From Luteibaculum sp964627445 (GTDB lineage: Bacteria > Bacteroidota > Bacteroidia > Flavobacteriales_D > Luteibaculaceae): a stretch of 64,000 nt of DNA. The position numbers and the translations under genes were made by a program. The notes below the pieces were generated by a model. The model did not search any database. It had not been told where the DNA came from and was given only the letters and a program-made list of their open reading frames with translations. Of this stretch, positions 17,656 through 27,700 are shown in pieces; within the stretch, counting starts at the first letter, position 1; each line of letters begins with the position of its first letter. The stretch lies in assembly GCA_964627445.1 (NCBI GenBank), contig CAZVJF010000007.1, positions 62,001 through 126,000 on the forward strand, given 5' to 3'.

Positions 17656-19713
17656 ATGAAAAAGTGGGGTTTCTTTTGTTTTTTAGTCGGATATGCCCTC
17701 ATAGGTAGGACACAAGATTTTAAACCAGGGTTTAATTTTTTAGAAACAGGGCAGTTTTCCAAAGCCAAAAGCTTTTTTGAGGATGCCTTAAAAGAGTACC
17801 CAGAAAACCTAACGGCTAAAATCTGTTTTGCTCGAGCCTTAGGGCTTTCGGATGCCCCCGCTGAAGCCAACAACTTCCTTGCCCAATTGGCGCAGGAAAA
17901 CCCCGATAATTTAGAAGTACGGCTGAATTATGCCGAGTCATTTTTATGGGCAGGTAACTTCGAGGATGGTCTGGAGTACTACCTTACGCTTTACAAGGAT
18001 CACAGTGAAAATTTTCTGGTAAATCTGGGCCTAGCCAATACGTACAGCAATCTTAAAGAGTACAAGGCTGCGAACACCTTTATACTGGATGCACTTGATA
18101 TTGATCCGGAGAATGCTTCGGCACTCAATTCTTTAAAGTATATACGCTTAGGTTGGGCCTATCAAAACCAGTTGAATGGTGATTTTGCTACGGCAGAATC
18201 TTTACTGCTTGCCAATAGCAACAGGTTTCCTGATGACCCGGAGGTATTGGAGAGTTTGGCCAACTTGCGCATCCAGCAGAAACAGCCACTAAAGGCGAAA
18301 AAGGTCTTGGAACAGCTCATTGCTTTAGATAGCAACCGCTGCACTGCATGGCTTACTTATAGTGTAGCTCTGAATGAATTAAACAGGCCAAAGCGAGCCC
18401 GCGACATTCTAAAAAAGGTAAAAAAACAGGGTATTTGTAAGCAGGACTCGGCTCGTTTTGCAGCACGATGGATTCAAAGCCTGCTTTGGACCCAAAAATT
18501 TAAAGAGGCAGAAGCAGCTATTGGCGCATACAGCACTACGTTTACAAAGCAGCAGGCAAACCAACTTAGGGGGGCTTTAGCCATGTACAGGGCAGACCTA
18601 AATACGGCTGAAAAAGTATACACCGACAACGGACAAGATAGCGTACTATACCTAAAAATGGGGCTTGCCAACGTTTATTACGCGCAAAAACAATACGGTA
18701 AGTCTGTGGAATTAATAGCTGATATCGACAGTGCAAATCAACAAGTACTGTCACAAAGTCCCTTGCCACAGCGTATTAAAAATGATTTATACCCCACACT
18801 TAAGACCGCTTACGCATTTGCATACGACAACGGAGAAAACTTCAGCAACACAGTGACTAACGATATTGCCGTACCTCTTTCCTACAGAACCACCATTACG
18901 GCCGGATATAGTTACCGACATGTAAACAGTAAAAACATCAATGTTCGTGGGAATTTAAATGCTGCCCGGCTACAACTACACTATCGCTTCTTTAAGCAAA
19001 ATTCAGCCTCTCTGGGTTTGAGCCAGGCAGCAACACAAGACATTAATCCAGCCAATTTTAAAGCTACGCTGTGGGATTTTAGGTTGAAGCTACGGCCCTT
19101 TAGAAAGAACCAAACGGAAGTGGGAGTTTTCCGAGAAATACAAGATTACAATTACAGTTTGGTCGCGGCTCAAATTATTAATGTGCAGTACTTTGTGAAC
19201 CACAACATAAGTACCGATTTTGGTTTAGGATGGTACAATCAGTACTTTTTCACCAGCCAGTCGGACAACAACGAGCGCAACCTCTGGTTTTCATCGCTGT
19301 ATTATCTGTTTCGCGAAAATCCTACTGTAAAAGCAGGAATAAACTATCAAACGATGCGGTACAACGAGCAGCGGCCCGAGCTTTATTTTAGTCCGTCTCG
19401 GTATTTCACGTACGAGGGATTTGCAGAGGTATTAAAGGAACAGAAACCCTTGGAAAGTGGGTTCGAGTATCAGTTAAATGTAGCCGTAGGGCAGCAGCGC
19501 ATAAATAATAGCGAACTGCAAGCCACTTATAGGGTACAAGCACGCGTAGGTTATTCTTTTCGGGGTGTCTTTCAATGCAGCCTAAACGGTCTAAAAAGCA
19601 ACATTGCAGCAACCACTATTGCCGGTTTCACCTTTACCCAAGTTGGTCTCTCATTACTTTGGAAACCATTAAAAAAATATGCTTTTCGAAATGCCGAATT
19701 AGAGCAGATTTAG
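17656..19713 (+). CDS. TPR plus outer-membrane beta-barrel protein (polysaccharide export porin candidate)
   Basis: A 685-residue protein. The signal peptide is MKKWGFFCFLVGYALIGRTQ, chosen as the start (ATG 17656) over the TTG at 17638. Residues about 25-360 are TPR-like helical repeats (LFLETGQFSKAKSFFEDALKEYPENLTAK and others). Residues about 390-685 are alternating amphipathic strands of a YaiO/PelB/BcsC-like beta-barrel (ITAGYSYRHVNSKN ... SLLWKPLKKYAFR). The TPR-barrel layout is that of outer-membrane exit ports of secreted polysaccharides. A near-consensus box TAGCTTTA (17642-17649) ends 6 nt before the ATG. Its 3' end overlaps the LytTR gene by 15 bp. Confidence 0.82.
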   Translation: MKKWGFFCFLVGYALIGRTQDFKPGFNFLETGQFSKAKSFFEDALKEYPENLTAKICFARALGLSDAPAEANNFLAQLAQENPDNLEVRLNYAESFLWAGNFEDGLEYYLTLYKDHSENFLVNLGLANTYSNLKEYKAANTFILDALDIDPENASALNSLKYIRLGWAYQNQLNGDFATAESLLLANSNRFPDDPEVLESLANLRIQQKQPLKAKKVLEQLIALDSNRCTAWLTYSVALNELNRPKRARDILKKVKKQGICKQDSARFAARWIQSLLWTQKFKEAEAAIGAYSTTFTKQQANQLRGALAMYRADLNTAEKVYTDNGQDSVLYLKMGLANVYYAQKQYGKSVELIADIDSANQQVLSQSPLPQRIKNDLYPTLKTAYAFAYDNGENFSNTVTNDIAVPLSYRTTITAGYSYRHVNSKNINVRGNLNAARLQLHYRFFKQNSASLGLSQAATQDINPANFKATLWDFRLKLRPFRKNQTEVGVFREIQDYNYSLVAAQIINVQYFVNHNISTDFGLGWYNQYFFTSQSDNNERNLWFSSLYYLFRENPTVKAGINYQTMRYNEQRPELYFSPSRYFTYEGFAEVLKEQKPLESGFEYQLNVAVGQQRINNSELQATYRVQARVGYSFRGVFQCSLNGLKSNIAATTIAGFTFTQVGLSLLWKPLKKYAFRNAELEQI

Positions 19714-20427
19714 TCTTTTGATTAATTCGGCTCTGTTGGCGCGGCTCACCGGAATTACACTTTGGTCTATAACCACGCTATTGTCTTCTATATCTACAAT
19801 AGCTTTTGTGTTGATAACGTACGATCGGTGTACTTTTAAAAACAATGAATCTGGCAGTTTATCCTCAATTTTTTTCAATGTAGTGTGTACTACATGCTTT
19901 TTGTCGGTAGTATAAATTTTAATGTAGTCTCCGCTGGCCTCAATAAAGCGAATGTTTTCTACAGTAATTTTTACCAGCCTGCGGTCTATGTTTACGTAGA
20001 TTTCTTCTTGTTTGGGGTCGCCTTCTTCTTTAGCTTGCGTGGACTCTAACGTGGGTTGGTTAGTAACAGGCTGTAGCTTTAAGGTGCGTGCTTTATTGAC
20101 CGATTTAACCAGACGCTCTTTAGCAATTGGCTTGGTGATATAATCGATGATGCAATCGTATTCAAAAGCGGTAAGGGCCAAGTTTTTATCGGAGGTCGTT
20201 ATCACTACAAAAGGAGGTTTTGCCAGGGTTTGTATAAAATCAAATCCCGTAAAATCTGGCATGTGAATATCCAGGAAAACCAAATCCACCGCGTTTTTAT
20301 TGATAAACTTTATGGCTTCAATTGCATTGGGGAAAGATGCTAAAAAGTTAACCTCTGGAATTTGTTGTAAAAACTCCTCCAGCAATACATGGGTAAGCTT
20401 ATCGTCATCTACTACAATACAATTCAT
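19699..20427 (-). CDS. LytTR-family response regulator
   Basis: A 242-residue transcription factor. Residues 1-120 are a REC domain (VVDDDK, acceptor Asp53 in FLDIHMPDF, conserved Lys in YITKPIAKERL). Residues about 145-242 are a LytTR DNA-binding domain (NIRFIEASGDYIKIYTTDK ... FLKVHRSYVINTKAI). I chose ATG 20427 because it begins the REC strand; the longer frame runs into the hpt gene. It ends a five-gene operon encoding a gas-sensing phosphorelay and is the likely transcriptional output. Targets may include the polysaccharide genes next door; no LytTR box was identified. Confidence 0.93.
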   Translation of the reverse strand: MNCIVVDDDKLTHVLLEEFLQQIPEVNFLASFPNAIEAIKFINKNAVDLVFLDIHMPDFTGFDFIQTLAKPPFVVITTSDKNLALTAFEYDCIIDYITKPIAKERLVKSVNKARTLKLQPVTNQPTLESTQAKEEGDPKQEEIYVNIDRRLVKITVENIRFIEASGDYIKIYTTDKKHVVHTTLKKIEDKLPDSLFLKVHRSYVINTKAIVDIEDNSVVIDQSVIPVSRANRAELIKRLNLL

Positions 20428-20435
20428 CCTTAAGC

Positions 20436-20753
20436 TCAAAGTTTTTTTACAAATGCTGCCATGCGCTGCAGTACTTCTCCAAAAGCTGCTACATGGCTCA
20501 AATTGCTCTGTTTCAAATTCTCCTCGTGGCACTCTGCCATCTTGTAGGAATCCTCCAAGCCAAGGATACTAATTTTATGCTTCAACTTATGCACGTTTTC
20601 TGCAGTTAGCTGGTAATTAATTGCTTGCAAACTTTTTTCGTAAGCCTGAATCTCGTTTGGCAGTTCCTCTTTTACCACGTTAATCAGACGTTTCTCAAAG
20701 TCGCTATCGCCACCTGCCAGCTCTTTTATGACTGCTAAACTGGGTGTTTCCAT
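20436..20753 (-). CDS. Histidine phosphotransfer (Hpt) protein
   Basis: A 105-residue helical protein with the Hpt signature around His55 (VHKLKHKISILG). Hpt proteins shuttle phosphate between REC domains. It lies 5 nt after the histidine kinase gene and 8 nt before the LytTR regulator gene. Together with the stand-alone REC protein of the same operon, this gives a complete His-Asp-His-Asp relay. Its acceptors could be the LytTR regulator and perhaps the REC-GT2 enzyme; this is inference. Confidence 0.9.
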   Translation of the reverse strand: METPSLAVIKELAGGDSDFEKRLINVVKEELPNEIQAYEKSLQAINYQLTAENVHKLKHKISILGLEDSYKMAECHEENLKQSNLSHVAAFGEVLQRMAAFVKKL

Positions 20754-20758
20754 AGGCT

Positions 20759-22741
20759 CTATTTTTTAAGGGTAAAGTAAAAGGTTGTTCCTTCACCCAA
20801 TTTGCTTTCCAGCCATATTTTGCCTCCGTACAGCTCTACTATTTTCTTTACAATGCTGAGCCCAATTCCCGTGGAATTCTTGGTTTTGGAAAGTGAACTA
20901 AAAATTTCAAAGATTTTATGGAAATGCTCTTCTTTAATGCCCATACCGTTGTCCGAAATGCTAAACTGCACGGTGTTTTTATTCTCTAGGCAATCAATTA
21001 TTATACGCCCATCTTCTTTATCCATGTGGTTTATCGCGTTACCAATGAGGTTTTGAAACAACTGTTGTAGGTGTGTTGCATCGGCCCGTACCGATGGTAA
21101 GTGGTCCGGGTAGGATATGGTAATGTTTTCGGGTATAAACAGCATCTGAAGCAGGTCCTTAAGTACTCGGCTTAAGGCCACCGTCTTTTTGTTTTCTCCT
21201 AGGTTGGAAATACTGGAGTATTGCAGTATTCCACGGATTAGACTATCCATCTTTTCTATGGTTTCCTGCATCAGTATCAGATTATCTTGTGCTGCTTCAA
21301 GCGCATGGTTTTGAATGTCGTCACGAGTCCAGCTAATCAGTGCAGAAACGTTGTGTAGGGGCGACTTAAGGTCATGAGAAACAATATGCGCATATTCATT
21401 CAGTTGTTGGTTTCTTTTCTCTAGGTCTCTGAGCAAGACCTCTTTTTGCTTTTCAAGACGCTTTAATTCGGTAATATCTAAGTGTATTCCAATAGACCCC
21501 GTCAGTTCACCCATTACGTTATAATTAGGAGCACCGCTAATTAACCAATGGCGAGTTTCTCCATTTTTTATTTTAACCTTTAACTCATACGAGTCCGACT
21601 CGCCTTGTTCTCGCTGCTCGTGGTGTTTTTGGAAGATTTTTTTTGATTCTGTGGATAAGAGAATCTTTGAAGGCTGCATGCCCAGCAACTCACTCTCACT
21701 GTACCCACTCATCTCACAAAAACTATGGTTGGCCATGAGCACCCTGTCTTGGGTGTCTACCTCCAAGAGGCCAAGATTCATGTTAGCAATAATGCTGCTG
21801 TACTTATCTTTCTGCGCGCGCAGGCCACGTTGGTAATTTTGCTCCAAGGTTACATCACTGAAACTCCACATTTGGCCTTTGTGATGTTCGTCTACGGTAA
21901 TGGGTAAAAAGCTGTACTCAAAGTGGCGCCCATCCTTCAAAAGAAGCGGTTCTCCAGTCTCTGGAATCCTGGCATTAACAAACTTGCTTTCCAGTACTTT
22001 GTACACCTCAGGTTTATCGCTAAGCTGAGCTATGCGTTGGTGTAATTCTTGGGCACTGGTGTTGGTAAGCGTATTAGGAGTGGTGTCCAGATCAAACAAC
22101 TCACAAAATCCATCGTTTACCAGCAAAACGTTTCGGTTTTCATCTTCAATAAGGATGCCTTGATTTAAGTTTTGCACTATGGTAGCCAAGCGCTTTTCGG
22201 ACTCTGTTAACGCCCTGGCAGCTTTTCGCTCTGCAGTAATATCTCTGGCGATGCCTTGAGCAGCTATAGCTTTTCCTTTGGAATTAACTATGATGGAAGC
22301 ATTCACCTGTACGGTTCTTTCTTTACCATCTTTTGACACCACTTGGGTTACGTAATTAGTGAAAGAACCTTGATGAATAAGTGTTTTGAAAGAAGCTAAA
22401 GCATGAGAACGATAGGCTGGCAATATACAATCTATGATACGGAAACCTTCTTTACTTTCAGCAGCAAACAACGCCTTGGCTGCATCATTCATTTTTAGGA
22501 TGCGCCCACGGAGATCTATAACTACATAGGCGTCAAGTATATTGGTAAAAACACCCTGCAGCTCTATATTTTTTTGTTCGAGCAGCTCTTGCAGCTGTTG
22601 GTTAGAAGACTTCAGATCTTCGGATATCTTAAAAAGCGCAAGCGACTTTTCTTCCAAAATGGATTCAGCCTGTTTGCGTGCAGCGCGCTCCCTAGCTAAA
22701 GAGCGCTCTAATACTTCAAGTCGCTTATTTAAGTCATCCAT
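20759..22741 (-). CDS. Cytosolic triple-PAS histidine kinase
   Basis: A 660-residue soluble kinase without membrane helices. An N-terminal coiled coil (1-62) is followed by three PAS domains (about 62-170, 183-297, 312-425), a HisKA dimerisation helix with His456 (AHIVSHDLKSPLHN) and a HATPase domain with N box (NLIGNAINH), G1 (DNGMGIKEEH), F (IFEIFSSLSKTKN) and G2 (STGIGLSIVKKI). Its start overlaps the H-NOX gene by 8 bp, so translation is coupled. The sensory input is probably the H-NOX partner, plus whatever the PAS domains bind. Confidence 0.94.
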   Translation of the reverse strand: MDDLNKRLEVLERSLARERAARKQAESILEEKSLALFKISEDLKSSNQQLQELLEQKNIELQGVFTNILDAYVVIDLRGRILKMNDAAKALFAAESKEGFRIIDCILPAYRSHALASFKTLIHQGSFTNYVTQVVSKDGKERTVQVNASIIVNSKGKAIAAQGIARDITAERKAARALTESEKRLATIVQNLNQGILIEDENRNVLLVNDGFCELFDLDTTPNTLTNTSAQELHQRIAQLSDKPEVYKVLESKFVNARIPETGEPLLLKDGRHFEYSFLPITVDEHHKGQMWSFSDVTLEQNYQRGLRAQKDKYSSIIANMNLGLLEVDTQDRVLMANHSFCEMSGYSESELLGMQPSKILLSTESKKIFQKHHEQREQGESDSYELKVKIKNGETRHWLISGAPNYNVMGELTGSIGIHLDITELKRLEKQKEVLLRDLEKRNQQLNEYAHIVSHDLKSPLHNVSALISWTRDDIQNHALEAAQDNLILMQETIEKMDSLIRGILQYSSISNLGENKKTVALSRVLKDLLQMLFIPENITISYPDHLPSVRADATHLQQLFQNLIGNAINHMDKEDGRIIIDCLENKNTVQFSISDNGMGIKEEHFHKIFEIFSSLSKTKNSTGIGLSIVKKIVELYGGKIWLESKLGEGTTFYFTLKK

Positions 22742-23279
22742 GCAATTGGGTTACAAAAAAACGTACTTGGGTTCCATCGTCCGTTATTTTCTCCATTCGT
22801 ATATCGCATTCCTTATCGTAATGCTCAAAAGTGCGCTCCATCAAGCCTTTCGCAAACATGTACAGACTTCGATCTGAATAATAAATTAAAGTTAGGCTTT
22901 CGTTGGTTCGATTTTCAGTAATAAATCGCGGTAGTTCGGCATCGGGGTAAATTTTTCTAACCTGAACATGGATGTGACTTTCTACCGAGTTTAACAGATC
23001 AATAGGGCCTTGGTATTGCGATAAAATGCTAGCGTAATTTTCTACTATAGAGTTAAAAAAATATTGGCCATAGCTGTGCAACAATTGGTCTATTGGAACA
23101 TTAGTTTTGTTGGATAGTCCTAAGATTAATTCCTGCATCTCCGCATAATCGTAAGTCCCTACGGCAGTGTAACAACCCTTTGATGGAAGTTTGGCGCCCT
23201 CAATAAGCGCATCCACCGTTTCTAACCCAAACTTCTGTTCTACCATATCTAGAAACTCTGTAAAGATGATACCTTTCAT
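22734..23279 (-). CDS. H-NOX (HNOB) heme nitric-oxide/oxygen sensor
   Basis: A 181-residue stand-alone H-NOX protein. It shows the N-terminal MKGIIFTEFLDMVEQKFG, the proximal heme ligand His104 (HIHVQVRKIYPDAELPRF) and the YxSxR heme-propionate motif at Tyr133-Ser135-Arg137 (YYSDR). H-NOX proteins bind NO and in some cases O2 and regulate a partner histidine kinase. Here the kinase gene overlaps by 8 bp, the canonical genetic linkage. In other bacteria such pairs control biofilm formation, which matches the adjacent polysaccharide locus. Whether it is NO-selective cannot be told from the sequence. Confidence 0.93.
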   Translation of the reverse strand: MKGIIFTEFLDMVEQKFGLETVDALIEGAKLPSKGCYTAVGTYDYAEMQELILGLSNKTNVPIDQLLHSYGQYFFNSIVENYASILSQYQGPIDLLNSVESHIHVQVRKIYPDAELPRFITENRTNESLTLIYYSDRSLYMFAKGLMERTFEHYDKECDIRMEKITDDGTQVRFFVTQLHG

Positions 23280-23290
23280 AGGTTTTAACT

Positions 23291-23704
23291 TTAGGGGCTT
23301 ACTAATTCATTAACACTCCAATACGCCAGTACTTTCTCGATTTTCGCCACAAAATCCTCGTATTTCAAAGGCTTACTAATATAACCTGACACACCGATTT
23401 TATAACAATCCAACATGTCTTTCTTGTTAATTGAGGTGGTAAGTATCACAGTGGGTAAATACCGTAATACTTCGTCTTTCTTTAAAGCCGATAAAAATTC
23501 AATGCCGTTCATTTTCGGCATATTTAAATCCAGTAACAACAAATCGGGTTTGGTATCGTGCTCTTGAAGAACAAGTAGCGCTTCCTCGCCATTGCTAACA
23601 TGAATGAGCTCGTGATGTAGTTCCAGACGTTGAATCGTCTTCTGCATTTTCATCACTTCTATCTGGTTATCTTCAATTAGTAGTATTTTCAGCTTTGTCT
23701 TCAT
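23291..23704 (-). CDS. Stand-alone REC response regulator
   Basis: A 137-residue single-domain receiver: IEDNQ acidic pocket, acceptor Asp59 (LLLLDLNMPKMNG), Thr in ILTTS, and Lys in ISKPLKYED. There is no output domain. It leads the H-NOX operon (11-nt gap to the H-NOX gene). By family it is the likely first acceptor from the kinase, passing phosphate to the Hpt protein, or a phosphate sink. Confidence 0.92.
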   Translation of the reverse strand: MKTKLKILLIEDNQIEVMKMQKTIQRLELHHELIHVSNGEEALLVLQEHDTKPDLLLLDLNMPKMNGIEFLSALKKDEVLRYLPTVILTTSINKKDMLDCYKIGVSGYISKPLKYEDFVAKIEKVLAYWSVNELVSP

Positions 23705-23865
23705 GTTAGTGGAATTCGCGGGTAAAGTAGGGCCTGAATTCTGAGTTACAGTAAAACTTCGCTGAAAATAGCGATAAGTATCGGTGAAATAAGGTGCTAC
23801 TATCGGTGACTGGTATAAATCTGTTCCTTATTCTTTCGAAATGACATCCGTATGCGATTGTCAAT

Positions 23866-23873
23866 TAGCTTTG
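23866..23873 (+). promoter_or_regulatory. -7 promoter box of the ywbE-like gene (TAGCTTTG)
   Basis: Exact TAnnTTTG match ending 5 nt before ATG 23879; transcription would begin at the start codon. Confidence 0.6.
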
Positions 23874-23878
23874 TGCCC

Positions 23879-24076
23879 ATGACGGGGAATCAACGTAAAG
23901 CTATTCGGGTAGGATTGCTTGTACAAGTGGTACAAAAACACCACCAGCGCACGGGAGAACTCACCGAGGGGGTTGTACAGCGCATTCTCACCAAATCACC
24001 AAGCCATCCACACGGTATCAAAGTAATGCTGGAAGGCGGTATTGTGGGCCGAGTTAAGGAGGTAATCGGGGAGTAA
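23879..24076 (+). CDS. ywbE: YwbE-like (DUF2196) small protein
   Basis: A 65-residue basic protein. MTGNQRKAIRVGLLVQVVQKHHQRTG... and SPSHPHGIKVMLEGGIVGRVKEV match the YwbE/DUF2196 family, a small beta-rich protein of unknown function. ATG 23879 was chosen over ATG 23852 because the family begins at MTG and the promoter box lies between the two. It converges on the DUF1456 gene with 2 bp between the stops. Confidence 0.88.
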   Translation: MTGNQRKAIRVGLLVQVVQKHHQRTGELTEGVVQRILTKSPSHPHGIKVMLEGGIVGRVKEVIGE

Positions 24077-24078
24077 GA

Positions 24079-24528
24079 TTACTTACTTAAACCCAGTAAA
24101 AAGTTTCGCAGGAACTGATCTTTGCATTCGCGGTAATGTTTGTGTCCGGGTTTTCTAAAAAAGGCCGACAACTCACTTTTGCTGAATTTAAAATCTACCT
24201 TTTGTAGGGTTTTCAGAATATCCTCGTCTTTTAATTCCAGGGCTATTTTTAGTTTTCTTAAAACGATGTTGTTGTTGAGCTGTTTCTCAGCCGCCGGTTT
24301 TACTCCCGGTTTTGGTCCGCGTTTGTGCACTATAAAACCATTGAGAAATGAAGCCAGTTGGAAATCGTTAATAGGTTGATATTCAGGTTTATCGTCCTTG
24401 TTTAACCAGAATTCTATTTGTTGTGGAGTAACAGTCAAGTCTCCTAAAGCAAATAAATCCAGTAGGGTCTCATCATTCAGATTAAACGCATAGCGCAAGC
24501 GCTTTAGAATATCGTTGTTGGTAAGCAT
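24079..24528 (-). CDS. DUF1456 (YehS-like) protein
   Basis: A 149-residue protein made of two similar ~65-residue helical repeats (MLTNNDILKRLRYAFNLNDETLLDLF ... and NNNIVLRKLKIALELKDEDILKTL), joined by a basic linker (KRGPKPGVKP). This is the DUF1456/YehS family, function unknown. A near-consensus box TAGTTTTA at 24533-24540 (minus strand) ends 4 nt before the ATG. Confidence 0.9.
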   Translation of the reverse strand: MLTNNDILKRLRYAFNLNDETLLDLFALGDLTVTPQQIEFWLNKDDKPEYQPINDFQLASFLNGFIVHKRGPKPGVKPAAEKQLNNNIVLRKLKIALELKDEDILKTLQKVDFKFSKSELSAFFRKPGHKHYRECKDQFLRNFLLGLSK

Positions 24529-24730
24529 GCGATAAAACTAGGGATTCGAGCGATAGTTTCTGGGATAACAGGATTCAAACATGAAGAAAACGGTGTTGAT
24601 TCTTTATACTTTCAACGGATGGCGTGAATGAGTTAGTGCTCCTTATATGGAATAAAATATTATATTAGTATTGTTTTAAATGGGAGCTAAAAACTAAAAT
24701 TTAGTGGACCGATAGGAATACACATTTTAC

Positions 24731-27700
24731 ATGCGTTACTCTCTTTTTGTGTGTTTGTTTTGCCTGGCTCAACTTCAATTGACGGGTCAGCTCGAAGTGC
24801 AGTTTACCGTAGCAGAGAATCAGAACTGCAATGGGATAGGTTGTAACTATGACGGTCCTAGCATTTTGATTAACGAGATTATGTTGGCTCCTGGCGATGG
24901 TGGCGATGGTTCCATTTTTGGGTTGCCTTTTGAAGCTACCTCTGGCAATCAAGGGGAGTGGATAGAGATTTACAACCCTGACGTGTGCAAGTCGATTGAT
25001 GTTTCTTGCTACTACTTGGGTAACAACACCTATTCATATGACCAGGAAGGAGAACTGGGTTATTTTGGAGGAGGATTACGCATTCCTAATGGTACGGTAG
25101 TACCTCCCATGGGTTTTTTACTAGTTCGAGGGCCTAATGCTCCCCCCGTTCCAGATTCACTGCTGGTTTCCAATGGAGGGAACACACTTGAACTAGTGGT
25201 GGATTCGAGTATGGTCTGCATCGAAAGCAATACGCGGCTTTGGTTTCCTAACTCAGGAGGGTGGTTTGCTTTCTATGATAGATCGGGAGAACCACAAGAC
25301 GCGGTTTCTTGGGTAAATGGAGATGGATCATTGTACAAGCCATGCGTTGCTAGCACTTCCAACTGTACTCCGGTAGACAGTTTAGCCAGCTATGTGGAAA
25401 TAGCAGAAAACAGAAAAAACTACATCACCGATAATATCATAGATTTTAAAGAGTTTTCATTTCAAAGGATTCCAGATGGTAGGGAATGGATGGTAGGAGT
25501 TGGATTGAAACCAACGTACGGCACATGCAATGATGTGTGCGGCCCGAATAAAGAATTAAACTGCACGGGTTCTATATCGCTTGAAATAAATGGAGGTGTT
25601 CCTCCTTATGAGATATTGTGGGATGACAGCAGGGCACAACGCACCAGCACGGCACTCAACTTGTGCGCAGGGAGGTACTGTGCGGTTATTACGGATGCTG
25701 AGGGTAACCAGGAACAGGTCTGTGGAACGGTAACCGATTTCGAACCCTCGATATCCATTAAAGACCCTGGCGTTATTTGCGATACGGAAGATACGGTGCA
25801 GTTGCAAATAACACCTCCGATAGGGAGTGAGGATAGCATCCATTTTGAGGGCATAGCAGTGGGCTCCAAAGGTGCGTTTTTGCCGCAAACAGCAGGAGAG
25901 GGGGTGCATAGCGTTTCCTGCTATTATGAAACCAAGTTTGGTTGTGCTACTACTGCTAACTTAGACATCCGCGTGGCAGAAGAACTGCCGCTGGAGCTCC
26001 ATATTTTAGACGATGGTGTTCGGGAGGATACCGTAAGATTTTGTGAGGCACAAGGCCCTGCTCAGTTGGTTTTGGAAGGAGTGGAATCTGCTCAAAATGA
26101 TTTCACCATAACATACGTGGCTGAAGAATCGGACTCCATTCAATCCTATCCTACCATTACCCTCGATGAGGAAAATAACACCTTTGAATTCGATACAGTC
26201 CCAGGGTCGTACACCCTTAGTATTACCGAGGTAGCATTTGATGGCGAGTTCCTCTGTGCTACGGACATCAATCCGGTACACATTATTATCAACCCCATTC
26301 CAACTATTACCGCGAACATCGCTGAAAACCAGGTGTGTCAAGGAGAAACAGTTCCCATAACCGCTAGCTTTTTGGGAAATCCACAGTTTCAATTTGAAGT
26401 GAGCGAGTTAACGGGTAAAGACGACAGCCTATATACATTTTCAGGTGAAGGTACGGTTACGGCAAACCTTCAACCCACAGAGCCAGGGCAGCACCAATAC
26501 CAACTCTCTGGGTTGGCAGACGGATCTTCTCCTACATGTCTTAGCGATACGGTTATTAACTTTGATGTTGATGTTATAGAAAGTCCCTTCGCCAGCCTTA
26601 ACGGAAGCGGCACGTGGTGTGCTGGCGATTTTTTTGAGGCCAGGGTATCTGTGTCTGGCAATGCCAATGTAATGCTGACATACCGCATTGGCAACACCTT
26701 AGATAGCGTGCTGGTAAGTCCACCAGAGGTTATTATTCGCGATAGTTTGGGTGCTGGCAATTATGTTCTGGAGCTCGTCTCTGCAAAAAGCAATTCCACC
26801 AGTGCATGTTCAGGTATTGCGCAAGGTAGTTTTGATATCCGCATACAGGAAAAACCCGTGGCCAATGCATTTTTCACGCCCAACCCCATGTGTGAGGGCG
26901 ATCCGGTAGATTTTAACATGGTGATAACGGGTAATGGCCCCTTTGAGATAGATTTCACAAGCGATAACCAACAACCGCAGACAATCACAACAACATCCAA
27001 CTTTCAGATAAAAGAGACAGCAAGGCAGGGGTTGAAGTATACCATCTTGGAAATTAGAGATGACAGCCAGGCCCTTCAAAACGGTGGAACATTGGGACCA
27101 TGCGTTTCAACCTTAAATTTGGATGTGATTGCAGATGTAAACAAATTGCCCAGTATTAGCTTCCAGGTTTCTGAAGACACCATTTGTCAGGGAGAAAGCA
27201 TAGACCTTACTTTTTCTGCATCAGATGCCGAGCCTTTTGACTTGCAGTATCGGCTAGGAGACACTGATATAGAAAGAAGCAGCATAGCTGCAAGCTATAC
27301 TGAAACCGTTACCCCAACAGATTCAACCACAGTAATTTCAATAACCCAGTTAACGGATAACAATGGTTGCAGTCCCAATGCCTTGCCTGCGAGTATCCTT
27401 GTTGTAGTAAACCCAAACCCTAGCCCCAACGTTAGCGCAACCACCCGAAACAGTTGCATACCACTAAATACGCAACTTCGCTTCCAAGAGGGAATAGTAC
27501 CCCTATCTGATGCAATCTATAGGGCAGGAAACCAACGCGCTGCAGGTACAAATGGTGAAAGCGATTGGACTCTGAGTACTGCGGGTACCTATGACCTTAC
27601 CGGAACCCTGGTGAGTACCGAGGCATGTACCACTAGCTTTCGATATCCTGACTACTTTGAAGTGTATCCTTTTCCAAAGGCGGATTTTAGTGTGTATCCA

